Assembly (NCBI GenBank): GCA_039029195.1
Contig: JBCCGR010000047.1
Span: 1-35,351, forward strand
Direction: 5' to 3'
DNA from: JBCCGR01 sp039029195
GTDB lineage: Bacteria; Pseudomonadota; Alphaproteobacteria; Rhizobiales; Rhizobiaceae
Length of the DNA stretch: 35,351 nucleotides
Part shown: piece after piece, positions 1 to 8,211 of the stretch
Layout of the letters: each line of letters opens with the position of its first letter
Position numbering within the stretch: the stretch's first letter is position 1
The notes under the pieces: model-generated
Told to the model about the DNA's origin: nothing
Database searches by the model: none
Seen by the model: only the letters and a program-made list of their open reading frames with translations
Position numbers and translations under genes: made by a program

Positions 1-1845
1 GAGCACTTCGGGGCGGCCCTCCCGCTTGAGGGACCCGGGCGTGCGGTTGAACGTGGAATTCAAAAACGTGCGGGCAGGAGAGGTGGTCATTCTGAATGGG
101 TGGCGCGGCGTCGCCTCTTCGATGACAGTCCAATGGTCGGGGAATTGCGGGGCGTCGTTCACCGGTCCCTGAAGACCCATGGATTCGTGCGGCCGGTTCC
201 AGGCGACCTTTGACCAATCCACCCGGAAATGAAATTTGCGATCCGGATGCGCAAAACCGTTGAGGTAGTGTGCCTCCTCAAAGGGAACCTGACAGTCGAC
301 CCAGCGTTCGTTGGTGATTTCTTCCAACGACCCGCGACCGCTGGATTTCAGCATCTGGTCGATGAGATGATTCTCGGTTTTTCCAAAACCCGCCTGATCG
401 CCCACACCCAGGCGGTTGGCAAGTTCCTCAATGATGAAGTGGTTGGAGCGGCAAAGCGGCGGTCCATCGACTTGTTTTGGTCCAAGCAGGATGTGCTGAT
501 GTCCGCCGCCGCGGTAAATGTCGTCGTGCTCCAGAAACATGGTTGCAGGAAGCACGATGTCGGCAAGCTTTGCCGTTTCCGTCATGAATTGTTCGTGCAC
601 AGCAACGAACAGATCATCGCGTTTCAGGCCGGAAATCACCTTGCGTTGTTCGGGCGCGACGCAGGCCGGGTTGGTGTTTTGAACCAGCAATGCCGTGACC
701 GGCGGCCCTCCGTTGAGCGCATCCTCTTCGCCGACCAGAATTGCACCGATGCGGCTTTGATCAAGCTGGCGAATGTCCGGATCAAGGTGTTCAAGCCCTT
801 TGATCTCCCCCTGATCGAGTTGATAAATGTCCGCATTGGAGTGAAATGCGCCACCACCTTGGTGTTGCCAGCATCCGAGCACCGCCGCCACCGACAGGGC
901 CGCATGCATGTTGATTGCGCCATTGCGAGACCGGGTAAAGCCATAACCGAGCCGTAAATAGGTGCGTGGTGTCTTTCCGATCAGGTGAGTAAATTCGGTG
1001 ATCTGTTCAACACTCAAACCAGTGATTTCGGCGGCCCATTGTGGTGTTTTATCTGCCAGATGTGCTTCCAGACCTGCCGGATCATCCGTGTAGCGGTCCA
1101 TATAGGCACGATCGGCGAAACCATCGCGAAAGAGAATGTGCAGGACGGCGCAAGCCAATGCGCCATCCGTGCCGGGGTTGAGGATCAGGCCCAGATCGGC
1201 CGATTTCATTGTGGCATTTTTGTAAACGTCGATCACCACCAGCTTGGCGCCTCGATTGCGCCGCGCCTTTTGCGCATGGGTCATGACATTGACCTGCGTG
1301 GCGGCTGCATTGGTGCCCCAGATCACGATGCAATCGGATTGCGCCATCTCGCGCGGATCGACGCCGCGCATTGCGCCTGTACCGGCATGAAAGCCGCTAA
1401 AAGCCATGTTCACACAGATTGTGTCGTACTGGCCCGAATATCGCTTTGCATGGCGCAACCGGTGAATGGAATCGCGCTGCACAAGTCCCATGGTGCCGGC
1501 GTAGAAGTAGGGCCAGACCGTTTCGCTGCCATGGGTCTGTTCCGCCTTGATGAATTCATTGGCGATTTCATCAAGCGCATCGTCCCAGCCAACATCCTGC
1601 CACTCGCCATCCCCTTTGGCACCAGCACGTTTTTGCGGTTTGAGCAGACGGTTTGGATGGTAAAGCCGCTCGGCATAGCGGGCGACCTTCTCGCAGATTA
1701 CGCCATCGGTGTAGGTGTTTTCCTTCGCACCACGCAGGCGGCCAATGGTTCCGTCTTCGACAATTTCCACGTCCAGCGCACAAGTGGAGGGGCAATCATG
1801 CGGGCAGGCGGAAAAACCTGTCGAGATGGTGACCGGCTTGTTCAT
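1..1845 (-). CDS. Molybdopterin-dependent oxidoreductase, C-terminus cut by window edge
   Basis: This minus-strand frame stays open for 615 codons from an ATG at 1845 to base 1, so the C-terminus lies outside the window. The N-terminus has a [4Fe-4S] motif with Cys14, Cys18, Cys22 and Cys51, typical of the DMSO-reductase superfamily. Cys144 in an ICVNMAFSG context is a candidate protein ligand to molybdenum. Cofactor-domain signatures follow: VIWGTNAAATQ, LGYGFTRSRNG, LLVQNTNPACVAP and ADIVLPATMFLEHDD. There is no twin-arginine signal, so it should be cytoplasmic. It begins the molybdopterin-dinucleotide-binding C-terminal domain (MTTSPARTFLN) near the edge. I infer a bis-MGD oxidoreductase of unknown substrate; formate dehydrogenase-like or thiosulfate/polysulfide-type assignments cannot be separated here. 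The gene stands alone and diverges from the small exported-protein genes. Two long open frames on the opposite strand (229-957, 985-1857) are shadows. Confidence 0.88.
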   Translation of the reverse strand, partial: MNKPVTISTGFSACPHDCPSTCALDVEIVEDGTIGRLRGAKENTYTDGVICEKVARYAERLYHPNRLLKPQKRAGAKGDGEWQDVGWDDALDEIANEFIKAEQTHGSETVWPYFYAGTMGLVQRDSIHRLRHAKRYSGQYDTICVNMAFSGFHAGTGAMRGVDPREMAQSDCIVIWGTNAAATQVNVMTHAQKARRNRGAKLVVIDVYKNATMKSADLGLILNPGTDGALACAVLHILFRDGFADRAYMDRYTDDPAGLEAHLADKTPQWAAEITGLSVEQITEFTHLIGKTPRTYLRLGYGFTRSRNGAINMHAALSVAAVLGCWQHQGGGAFHSNADIYQLDQGEIKGLEHLDPDIRQLDQSRIGAILVGEEDALNGGPPVTALLVQNTNPACVAPEQRKVISGLKRDDLFVAVHEQFMTETAKLADIVLPATMFLEHDDIYRGGGHQHILLGPKQVDGPPLCRSNHFIIEELANRLGVGDQAGFGKTENHLIDQMLKSSGRGSLEEITNERWVDCQVPFEEAHYLNGFAHPDRKFHFRVDWSKVAWNRPHESMGLQGPVNDAPQFPDHWTVIEEATPRHPFRMTTSPARTFLNSTFNRTPGSLKREGRPEVL

Positions 1846-1931
1846 GATGGCTCCTGAGACCAGTGACGTTGTTGAAAACGCATCTTCGGTGGATTGCTTA
1901 AGTCAATTCGCCATAAGGGAAAAGGTCAAGC

Positions 1932-1959
1932 TTGCGGTGAGGTATCACCTCATTATGAT
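1932..1959 (+). promoter_or_regulatory. Candidate promoter with palindromic spacer ahead of the exported-protein genes
   Basis: A perfect inverted repeat TGAGGT-ATC-ACCTCA (1938-1952) fills the space between a weak -35-like TTGCGG (1932-1937) and a -10-like TATGAT (1954-1959). The spacing is 16 bp. A start point near 1966 would leave a 25-nt leader to the TTG start at 1991. The palindrome is seen directly; the promoter reading is inference because the -35 matches only three consensus bases. Confidence 0.3.
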
Positions 1960-1990
1960 GCCGAAAGGGGCAATGTGCGGGAGAACCAAA

Positions 1991-2302
1991 TTGAAAAAAT
2001 TGATGGTGACGATTGCGGGCACATTGTTAGCTGCCAGCGCTTTGTCGAACGCGAGTGCCGCTGAATGCAAACGCGGGGACGGGGTCTTCACGAAAAACAT
2101 GAAGGTCTGTGGTTGCCCGACCATGAGCCAAATACCCAAAGGCAAAACCCGCTGGCACATTCAGTCGCAAGAATATCAGTGTCAGGACGGTGGAAACTGG
2201 GCCGAAGGTGGTCAGTGCCTTGACGTGAAGCTCAATTCATTTGATTCAGCCATTGAATTGATCCGAGCGTTTTCTGCTGAAGACAGCAAAGCGTGTTACT
2301 AG
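1991..2302 (+). CDS. Small exported cysteine-containing protein, unknown function
   Basis: I place the start at TTG 1991. It gives the N-terminus MKKLMVTIAGTLL, a well-formed signal peptide with cleavage expected after NASA. A GGGAG ribosome site (1979-1983) lies 7 nt upstream. The frame stays open further upstream with ATGs at 1955, 1958 and 1973, but these spoil the signal peptide or lack a well-spaced ribosome site. The mature part is about 80 residues and has six cysteines (AEC, VCGC, YQC, GQC, ACY), suggesting disulfide bonds in the periplasm. I do not recognise the family. A second exported protein gene follows 30 nt downstream, so the two are probably co-transcribed. Confidence 0.6.
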   Translation: MKKLMVTIAGTLLAASALSNASAAECKRGDGVFTKNMKVCGCPTMSQIPKGKTRWHIQSQEYQCQDGGNWAEGGQCLDVKLNSFDSAIELIRAFSAEDSKACY

Positions 2303-2332
2303 GGCGATGGCCTCAACAACGGAGTGCAGAAT

Positions 2333-2767
2333 ATGAACCGATGGTTTGGATTGATCATTGTTGCAGGCCTGATTTCAATCAGCGGACTGGCGGTCGAAAA
2401 AGCGCATGCCGGTGGCAAGATTATCGGCATTCTTCAGTCGTTCCCGGCCTGCGACGATGCAAAAGTGCTCAGAAAGATCTTGCACCGATTCAATTGGGCT
2501 GAGCGCCGGACCTGGCATCGCGGTATAGAACTGACATCGGTTGACAGCATTCGCGAGCGTCCTCCGTTCGTTGGAGACGATTATCGGGTTCCACGCCGGT
2601 TTTGCCGGGGTCGGGCACACCTTACAAATGGCCGTTCGCCTCGGGTTCATTTTCTGATTGAACAGGGTGGTGGCTTTGCTGGCACAGGGTTCAATGTGGA
2701 ATTTTGCGTCGACGGTCTCGACCCATGGCGTGTCTACGACGGCTCGTGCCGGGTTCTGCGCCGCTGA
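2333..2767 (+). CDS. Conserved exported protein, unknown function
   Basis: The start is ATG 2333, with GGAG at 2321-2324 and 8 nt of spacing; a GTG at 2324 overlaps that site and is less likely. The first ~26 residues (MNRWFGLIIVAGLISISGLAVEKAHA) form a signal peptide. The mature protein is about 118 residues, basic, with three cysteines and the conserved-looking stretches FNWAERRTWHRGIEL, RPRRFCRGRAHL-like and FNVEFCVDGLDPWRVYDGSC. I recall similar unnamed exported proteins from rhizobia, but no function is known to me. It follows the 1991-2302 gene in the same direction and is followed 34 nt later by a GST gene. Confidence 0.65.
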   Translation: MNRWFGLIIVAGLISISGLAVEKAHAGGKIIGILQSFPACDDAKVLRKILHRFNWAERRTWHRGIELTSVDSIRERPPFVGDDYRVPRRFCRGRAHLTNGRSPRVHFLIEQGGGFAGTGFNVEFCVDGLDPWRVYDGSCRVLRR

Positions 2768-2801
2768 GCCTTCAATTTTCAAAAACCAGTCATCGGAGTG
2801 A

Positions 2802-3401
2802 ATGATGAAACTGCTCTATTCCGGGGCATCGCCCTTTGTTGCGAAAGTCCGCATGGCAGCGCGTTTTGCCGGTGTGGATGTCGAAGCGGTTAGCGTTGAT
2901 GCGGTGTCCGAAGACCCGGTGCTGATCGCCGCCAACCCGCTTGCGAAAATCCCCTGTCTTGTGACCGATGAGGGCATCGGCGTCTATGACAGCCGTGCGA
3001 TCATGCGCTACCTGGACCGGGCATCAGGAGGCAAACTGTTCCCGAGCGATCCGCAGGTTTGTGGTGCGGCGGAAATTCTGGAAGCGACATGCGACGGCAT
3101 TTCCGATTGCGCGGTCGCCTATATGTACGAAATGCGTTTTCGGCCCGAAGAAAAGTGGCATCAGCCCTGGCTTGATCGCCAGTGGGGCAAGGTTTCGCGC
3201 GCGCTTGATCATCTGGAAGCATCGCCGGATCTCACTGATCAGCCAATGAATGCCGGCACCATCGCGCTGGCGGCTTGCCTGGGATATCTTGATCTGCGTT
3301 TCGCGGGAAAATGGGAAGCGGGTCATGACCGCCTGCGCCAATGGCAGACGGATTTTGCAAACAATTGGCCGGATTATCACGAGCTGAAGCCGAGTGCGTG
3401 A
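2802..3401 (+). CDS. Glutathione S-transferase family protein
   Basis: This 199-residue protein has the normal GST length and layout. An N-terminal thioredoxin-like domain (MMKLLYSGASPFVAKVR) has Ser9/Ser... in the active-site helix region, and the cis-proline loop KIPCLV and the glutathione-binding DSRAIMRYL follow at about residues 50-70. A helical C-terminal domain runs from about 85 to the end, with the N-capping type segment around ACLGYLDLRF. Start ATG 2802 has GGAG 6 nt upstream; ATG 2805 is also possible. The substrate is unknown: GSTs conjugate or reduce electrophiles with glutathione, and some take part in dehalogenation, but this gene is far from the dehalogenase at 26170 and a link is not supported. 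Confidence 0.85.
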   Translation: MMKLLYSGASPFVAKVRMAARFAGVDVEAVSVDAVSEDPVLIAANPLAKIPCLVTDEGIGVYDSRAIMRYLDRASGGKLFPSDPQVCGAAEILEATCDGISDCAVAYMYEMRFRPEEKWHQPWLDRQWGKVSRALDHLEASPDLTDQPMNAGTIALAACLGYLDLRFAGKWEAGHDRLRQWQTDFANNWPDYHELKPSA

Positions 3402-3455
3402 TCCGTTGCGCAAGCGGATCAGTATCTGAAGGAAATCTCTTCCAAATAGCGACCT

Positions 3456-4220
3456 ATGTCTCAGAACTCCCCTGCTGTTTTCATCACCGGTGCCGCCAAA
3501 CGGGTCGGTCGCGCCATTGCACTCGATCTGGCGCAAATGGGCTATGATGTGGCGATCCACTTCAATGGATCGGAAGAGGACGCGTTCGAAGTGGTAGAGG
3601 ATATCCGACGCCTCGGCCGTAGATCAGCCGCCTTCCAGGCTGATCTTGCACAGCCTTCCGATGCGAAACAATTGTTTGCCCAGATCTCCGAAACATTCGG
3701 CCTCGTCGATATACTGATCAACAATGCGTCTGTTTTTGTTGACGATCGCATTGACGATCTGAGCGACGATGTCTGGGACATGCATTTCAATCTGCATGTC
3801 AAAACACCATCCATCTTGGCATCTGATTTTGCAGCCCAAAACGATGGCACCATGCGAGGATTGATTGTCAACATCATCGATCAGCGTGTGTGGAACCTCA
3901 ATCCGAGGTTTTACTCCTACACCTTGTCGAAGTCCGCGCTCTGGACGGCCACGCAAACATTGGCGCAAGCGCTCGCGCCTCGGGTTCGGGTAAACGGGAT
4001 CGGGCCCGGCCCGACCTTGCCGTCCTATCGTCAGACGGATCAGGACCTCGCGCGGCAGGTTACCTCTCTGCCCTTGCAAAAAGGGCCGGACCTTTCAGAG
4101 TTCGCCAACACAATGGACTATCTGTGGCGCACTCCGTCGGTTACCGGACAAATGCTCGCTCTCGATGGTGGTCAGCATCTGACCTGGGAAACGCCGGATG
4201 TTTCCGGTGTGAACGAATAA
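3456..4220 (+). CDS. Short-chain dehydrogenase/reductase, pteridine-reductase-like
   Basis: A 254-residue classical SDR. The Rossmann motif TGAAKRVGRAIAL (about residues 10-22) carries the Arg-containing variant seen in pteridine reductases and FolM-type enzymes and suggests NADPH use. The NNAS motif (about residue 90) and the catalytic YSYTLSK (Tyr and Lys) at about 152-158 are present. The substrate-side loop GPGPTLPS is also seen in pteridine-reductase-like SDRs. The C-terminus VTGQMLALDGGQHL is standard. It lies directly upstream of uvrC in the same direction, an arrangement I recognise from Rhizobiales chromosomes. A role as dihydromonapterin or dihydropteridine reductase is plausible, but the sequence alone does not prove it. 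No strong ribosome site is visible before ATG 3456. Confidence 0.85.
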   Translation: MSQNSPAVFITGAAKRVGRAIALDLAQMGYDVAIHFNGSEEDAFEVVEDIRRLGRRSAAFQADLAQPSDAKQLFAQISETFGLVDILINNASVFVDDRIDDLSDDVWDMHFNLHVKTPSILASDFAAQNDGTMRGLIVNIIDQRVWNLNPRFYSYTLSKSALWTATQTLAQALAPRVRVNGIGPGPTLPSYRQTDQDLARQVTSLPLQKGPDLSEFANTMDYLWRTPSVTGQMLALDGGQHLTWETPDVSGVNE

Positions 4221-4290
4221 CGTCAGGAGAGTTTTGTCAGTCTCCGACTGGGCGGTTCAATCCCACGGCATGTTCGCTTAGTTTAGCCGC

Positions 4291-6261
4291 ATGACCACTT
4301 CACCCGATTCCCCGCCGGAAACCGTTTCCACGGCAAAGCCAAAGCACTCCGGCACGGTGATGTGGGAAGATGCGCAAGGGGAGGCGACCGGCGCGCGCGG
4401 ATATGAGCTCATTTCCGCGCTCGTTAAGCGACTGCCCAAATCGCCGGGCGTTTATCGGATGATGAACAAGGATGGCGATATCCTTTATGTCGGCAAGGCG
4501 CGCAATTTGAAGGCCCGCGTGACCAGCTACTCCAGGGCACAGGGTCACACAAACCGCATTGCGCGCATGATCAGCGAAACGGTGGCGATGGAGTTTGTCA
4601 CCACGCGCACGGAAACCGAGGCCCTGCTGCTTGAAGCCAACCTGATCAAGCGATTGCGGCCCCGCTTCAACGTGTTGATGCGGGATGACAAATCGTTTCC
4701 CTACATTCTGCTGACTGGCGATCACAACGCTGCGGGTCTGTTCAAGCATCGCGGCGCCCGGAGCCGAAAGGGAGACTATTTCGGACCCTTTGCCTCCGCA
4801 GGTGCGGTGAACACCACGATCAATGCGCTACAGCGGGTGTTTTTGCTGCGAACCTGCGCTGACAGTTATTTCGCCGCGCGAACGAGGCCCTGCCTGCTGC
4901 ACCAGATCAAGCGGTGCGCCGCACCCTGCACAGGTGAAATTTCAGATGAAGATTATTCGTCTCTGGTGAAGGAAGCGCGCGCTTTCCTATCTGGCCGCTC
5001 GAAGGCTGTTCAGAAAGAGCTCGCCGACAAGATGCAGGCAGCGTCCGAGGCGCTCGATTTTGAACATGCCGCCGTCTATCGCGACCGGCTGTCGGCGCTC
5101 AGCCATATTCAATCGCATCAGGGGATCAACCCGCACTCCACAGAAGAGGCGGACGTGTTTGCCGTTTATCAGGAAGGCGGTCAGACCTGCATTCAGGTGT
5201 TCTTTTTCCGGACGCGGCAAAACTGGGGCAATCGCGCCTACTTTCCAAAGGCCGACAAATCGGTTTCTGCTGAAGAGGTTCTTGGCGCGTTCCTGAGCCA
5301 GTTTTACGACGACAAACCAGTGCCCAAGCTGGTTCTCCTGTCGCACGAGATTGATGAGCAGGAACTGCTAGAAGAGGCGCTGACGTCAAAATCCACCCAT
5401 CGGGTGCGGGTTTCAAAACCGCAACGCGGCGAAAAACGCGACCTTGTCAGTCATGCGCTTGGCAATGCGAAGGAAGCGCTTGGACGGCGGCTTGCCGAAA
5501 CCTCGTCTCAAGGCAAACTGCTTGCCGGGCTGGCCGAAGCTTTCGGCCTGGAAGAGCCGCCCCAGCGCATCGAGGTTTATGACAATTCCCACATCATGGG
5601 CACCAATGCGATTGGCGGGATGATTGTTGCGGGGCCGGAAGGCTTCATCAAAAACCAGTACCGCAAGTTCAACATAAAGTCCGAGGACATCACCCCTGGA
5701 GATGACTACGGCATGATGCGCGAGGTCATGCAACGGCGGTTTTCAAGACTTTTGAAAGAGCATGGTCGTCGTGGGGAGGAAAAGGTCGAAGACGACACAC
5801 TTCCTCCATGGCCCGATCTTGTTTTGATCGATGGCGGGTTGGGACAACTCAACGCGGTTCTCGAAGTCGTGCGTGAACTGGGTCTGGAAGATGATTTGCC
5901 GCTCGTTGGCATCGCCAAAGGTCCAGATCGGGATGCCGGTCGTGAACGGTTTTTCATTCCGGGTAAGGACCCGTTCATGCTGCCGGTGCGCGATCCGGTG
6001 CTTTATTTCATCCAGCGACTGCGCGACGAAGCACATCGATTTGCCATCGGGTCGCATCGGGCACGCCGGAAAAAAGACATTGCGAAAAACCCGCTGGATG
6101 AGATCGCCGGCATTGGACCCGCCCGGAAGCGGGCAATTCTGCACCATTTCGGTTCGGCCAAAGCGGCAAGCCGTGCGGCAGTGGAAGATTTGCAGGCTGT
6201 GCAGGGCGTTTCGGAACAGATGGCCAAGACGATCTATGACCATTTTCACGACGGGAAATAG
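4291..6261 (+). CDS. uvrC: Excinuclease ABC subunit C
   Basis: UvrC makes the two incisions flanking a DNA lesion during nucleotide excision repair, working with UvrA and UvrB in the cytoplasm. The 656-residue protein has the full set of domains. These are the GIY-YIG nuclease (SPGVYRM, LYVGKARNLKARV, about 50-130), a cysteine region (RTCADSYF, RPCLLHQIKRCAAPCTG, about 185-215), a UvrB-interacting UVR motif (DKMQAASEALDFEHAAVYRDRL, in two parts around 245-270), the RNase-H-like endonuclease (EVYDNSHIMG and LVLIDGGLGQL), and the C-terminal helix-hairpin-helix repeats (IAGIGPARKRAILHHFG). About 40 residues precede the GIY-YIG domain, a low-complexity extension common in alphaproteobacterial UvrC. 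The next gene starts 122 nt downstream. Confidence 0.97.
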   Translation: MTTSPDSPPETVSTAKPKHSGTVMWEDAQGEATGARGYELISALVKRLPKSPGVYRMMNKDGDILYVGKARNLKARVTSYSRAQGHTNRIARMISETVAMEFVTTRTETEALLLEANLIKRLRPRFNVLMRDDKSFPYILLTGDHNAAGLFKHRGARSRKGDYFGPFASAGAVNTTINALQRVFLLRTCADSYFAARTRPCLLHQIKRCAAPCTGEISDEDYSSLVKEARAFLSGRSKAVQKELADKMQAASEALDFEHAAVYRDRLSALSHIQSHQGINPHSTEEADVFAVYQEGGQTCIQVFFFRTRQNWGNRAYFPKADKSVSAEEVLGAFLSQFYDDKPVPKLVLLSHEIDEQELLEEALTSKSTHRVRVSKPQRGEKRDLVSHALGNAKEALGRRLAETSSQGKLLAGLAEAFGLEEPPQRIEVYDNSHIMGTNAIGGMIVAGPEGFIKNQYRKFNIKSEDITPGDDYGMMREVMQRRFSRLLKEHGRRGEEKVEDDTLPPWPDLVLIDGGLGQLNAVLEVVRELGLEDDLPLVGIAKGPDRDAGRERFFIPGKDPFMLPVRDPVLYFIQRLRDEAHRFAIGSHRARRKKDIAKNPLDEIAGIGPARKRAILHHFGSAKAASRAAVEDLQAVQGVSEQMAKTIYDHFHDGK

Positions 6262-6265
6262 AAAT

Positions 6266-6303
6266 TCACCTTTGAACGCCTGCTAACCCCGTGAAAAAGG
6301 TGA
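6266..6303 (+). terminator. Weak long-loop inverted repeat after uvrC
   Basis: TCACCTT (6266-6272) and AAGGTGA (6297-6303) are perfect 7-bp complements beginning 5 nt after the uvrC stop. The loop is 24 nt and no T-run follows, so it is a poor intrinsic terminator. It could be an mRNA-end structure or chance. Confidence 0.2.
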
Positions 6304-6383
6304 TGATCGTTCCTATCTCTCATGCAATGCCGGACGGGATTTGCTAGGTTTCGGCATCGCATCAGGCAAGTCAGGGCCAAACT

Positions 6384-7220
6384 ATGCCGGAGAGGGAAAA
6401 ATCTGAACGCATCAAGCGCAGGCTAACAACCGTGCTGTGCGCGGATGTGCAAAGCTATTCCCGCCTGATGGAGGAGGATGAAACCGCAACGCTGAAACGA
6501 TTGCGGGACTACCGCGCCTCGATATCCTCGTTTGTGGATCGACATGACGGGCGCATCGTCAACACATGGGGCGATGCCGTGATCGCTGAGTTCTCCAGTG
6601 TTGTTGAGGCGGTGCAGTGCGCTGTGGAAATCCAGCGGGAACTTTCGCAGCGCAACGCAGATCTCAGCGACGAACAGTCCATGTGGTTTCGTATCGGCAT
6701 CAACCTCGGCGATGTGATGGTCGAGGGTGACGATCTCTACGGCGAGGGGGTCAACATTGCCGCGCGCCTGCAGGACCTGGCGCAGCCCGGCGGCATTCTG
6801 ATTTCAAGCACGGTCTATGATCAGGTCCACAACAAGCTTGGCGTTGGATTTGATTTTCTGGGCACACAACCGATGAAAAACATTGCCGATCCGGTGCCCA
6901 GCTACCGCGTTCTGCTGGATCGTCAGCCGGAACCTGTCCGGGTGAGCCGCGCGAGTGGTGCCGATACAGCGGCAGAATCTAATGCTTCTTCGTCGTCGGT
7001 CTTAACGGAGGAGAAAATATCAGATGGGCTGATCAAAGCGCGAAGCTGGTTCAATCTCAGAACACCGCGCATGCAGAAGGCCCTTATCTTCACCGCCGGA
7101 TTCTTCGCGATCGATTTCCTGACCGGCTTTGGCGGCTGGTTCGTCTACCCGTCGCTGCCGATTCTAATTTGGGGCTGGTTGTCGGAACAAAAGGCGCGAA
7201 ACCCATCTCAGGACGAATGA
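6384..7220 (+). CDS. Class III adenylate/guanylate cyclase domain protein with C-terminal membrane hairpin
   Basis: The N-terminal ~175 residues form a class III nucleotidyl cyclase catalytic domain. Metal-binding Asp is in LCADVQSYSRLM (about residue 20), the second Asp is in NTWGDAVIAEF (about 64), and YGEGVNIAARLQDLA supplies the transition-state Asn/Arg segment. The HGG-type HDGR motif is also present. The expected reaction is ATP to cAMP. A linker of about 60 polar residues follows, and the last ~50 residues (ALIFTAGFFAIDFL and YPSLPILIWGWL) form two hydrophobic segments resembling a 2TM domain. The catalytic domain therefore precedes its membrane anchor. Many Rhizobiales genomes carry numerous such cyclases. 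Start ATG 6384 has AGGG upstream (6372-6375). It sits between uvrC and pgsA, probably as an insertion into that conserved order. Confidence 0.85.
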   Translation: MPEREKSERIKRRLTTVLCADVQSYSRLMEEDETATLKRLRDYRASISSFVDRHDGRIVNTWGDAVIAEFSSVVEAVQCAVEIQRELSQRNADLSDEQSMWFRIGINLGDVMVEGDDLYGEGVNIAARLQDLAQPGGILISSTVYDQVHNKLGVGFDFLGTQPMKNIADPVPSYRVLLDRQPEPVRVSRASGADTAAESNASSSSVLTEEKISDGLIKARSWFNLRTPRMQKALIFTAGFFAIDFLTGFGGWFVYPSLPILIWGWLSEQKARNPSQDE

Positions 7221-7335
7221 GTGTGCGGCGCTTTTGTTGGGTCAAATGCGCCGGATCATCGCGGGTCACAGAAAATTTGATGGTTTCGCGTTTCGGACGC
7301 TTGAATTCGCAACGCCGTTGGGCTTGTTTCGCACA

Positions 7336-7941
7336 ATGAACGACACACCCCAAGCCACCCGGTCAAACCACGCCTGGAGCCTTCCGAACGTGCTCACCTA
7401 CGGGCGGATTTTGGCTGTGCCGCTGGTCGTGCTTTGCTTCTATCTGGAAGGGCAGCTTCGATCGAGCGATTTTGCCCGGTGGCTGGCGCTTGGCGTTTTT
7501 GTCGTCGCGTCCATAACTGACTATCTTGACGGCTATCTTGCCCGCATCTGGAACCAGACATCGTCTCTGGGACGCATGCTCGACCCGATCGCTGACAAAT
7601 TGTTGGTCGCGGCCTGTTTGCTGCTTCTTTCGGCTGATGGCACGATTGCCGGATGGGCAACCTGGGCCGCAATTGTTATTTTGAGCCGCGAAATTCTTGT
7701 TTCCGGACTGCGCGAATATCTCGCGGAACTGAAGGTCAGCGTGCCTGTCACCCAGCTTGCCAAGTGGAAGACCACGATGCAGATGGTGGCGATCGGTTTT
7801 TTGCTTGCAGGACCGGCGGGTGACAAGGTGCTGCCCTACACTACCGAGATCGGCATCACACTCCTTTGGATTTCAGCGATTGTAACCCTCTACACCGGTT
7901 GGGACTATTTCCGGGCCGGCATGAAGCATGTGATCGAATGA
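7336..7941 (+). CDS. pgsA: CDP-diacylglycerol--glycerol-3-phosphate 3-phosphatidyltransferase
   Basis: PgsA makes phosphatidylglycerol phosphate from CDP-diacylglycerol and glycerol-3-phosphate at the inner membrane, the committed step to phosphatidylglycerol and cardiolipin. The protein of 201 residues contains the full CDP-alcohol phosphotransferase motif: Asp62, Asp65-Gly66, Ala69-Arg70, Gly79, Asp83 and Asp87. The N-terminal SLPNVLTYGRI is typical of the family. Four to six hydrophobic membrane segments are visible. I chose ATG 7336; the frame is open back to 7234 but the added residues do not resemble the family. The stop overlaps the moaD start (ATGA), so moaD is translationally coupled, as in other Rhizobiales. 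Confidence 0.95.
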   Translation: MNDTPQATRSNHAWSLPNVLTYGRILAVPLVVLCFYLEGQLRSSDFARWLALGVFVVASITDYLDGYLARIWNQTSSLGRMLDPIADKLLVAACLLLLSADGTIAGWATWAAIVILSREILVSGLREYLAELKVSVPVTQLAKWKTTMQMVAIGFLLAGPAGDKVLPYTTEIGITLLWISAIVTLYTGWDYFRAGMKHVIE

Positions 7942-8201
7942 GCAATTCCGTCAAAATTCTCTATTTTGCCTGGTTGCGCGAGCGGCTGGGGATCGAAGAA
8001 GAAGAGGTTGATCTTCCGGTAGACATCACCACCGCGACGGCGCTGTTTTCCTGGCTTAAAGCGCGGGACGAGCGGTTTGAAATGGCGCTGGAGAATCCGG
8101 ATATTGTCAATGTGGCCGTCAATCAGGTGCATGTGGCGCATGATGAGATTTTCGATGCGCCTAGAGAGATTGCGCTTTTCCCACCTATGACCGGTGGCTG
8201 A
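7938..8201 (+). CDS. moaD: Molybdopterin synthase sulfur carrier subunit
   Basis: MoaD is the ubiquitin-like small subunit of molybdopterin synthase. Its C-terminal Gly-Gly carries the thiocarboxylate that supplies sulfur to the dithiolene of molybdopterin. The 87-residue product begins VKILYFAWLRERLG and ends FPPMTGG, both diagnostic. The ATG overlaps the pgsA stop by the ATGA pattern. moaE follows at once, so the two subunits should be made together. This supports cofactor supply for molybdoenzymes, two of which are encoded in this window. Confidence 0.95.
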   Translation: MSNSVKILYFAWLRERLGIEEEEVDLPVDITTATALFSWLKARDERFEMALENPDIVNVAVNQVHVAHDEIFDAPREIALFPPMTGG

Positions 8202-8211
8202 GCAGGCCAAG

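Noticed and set aside
229..1857. Two long plus-strand open frames (229-957 and 985-1857)
   Set aside because: They run opposite the molybdopterin oxidoreductase, whose minus-strand frame has clear family motifs; their translations show no family features.
2802..3401. GST as a dehalogenase partner of rdhA
   Set aside because: It is 23 kb away and in an unrelated operon; nothing in the sequence links them.
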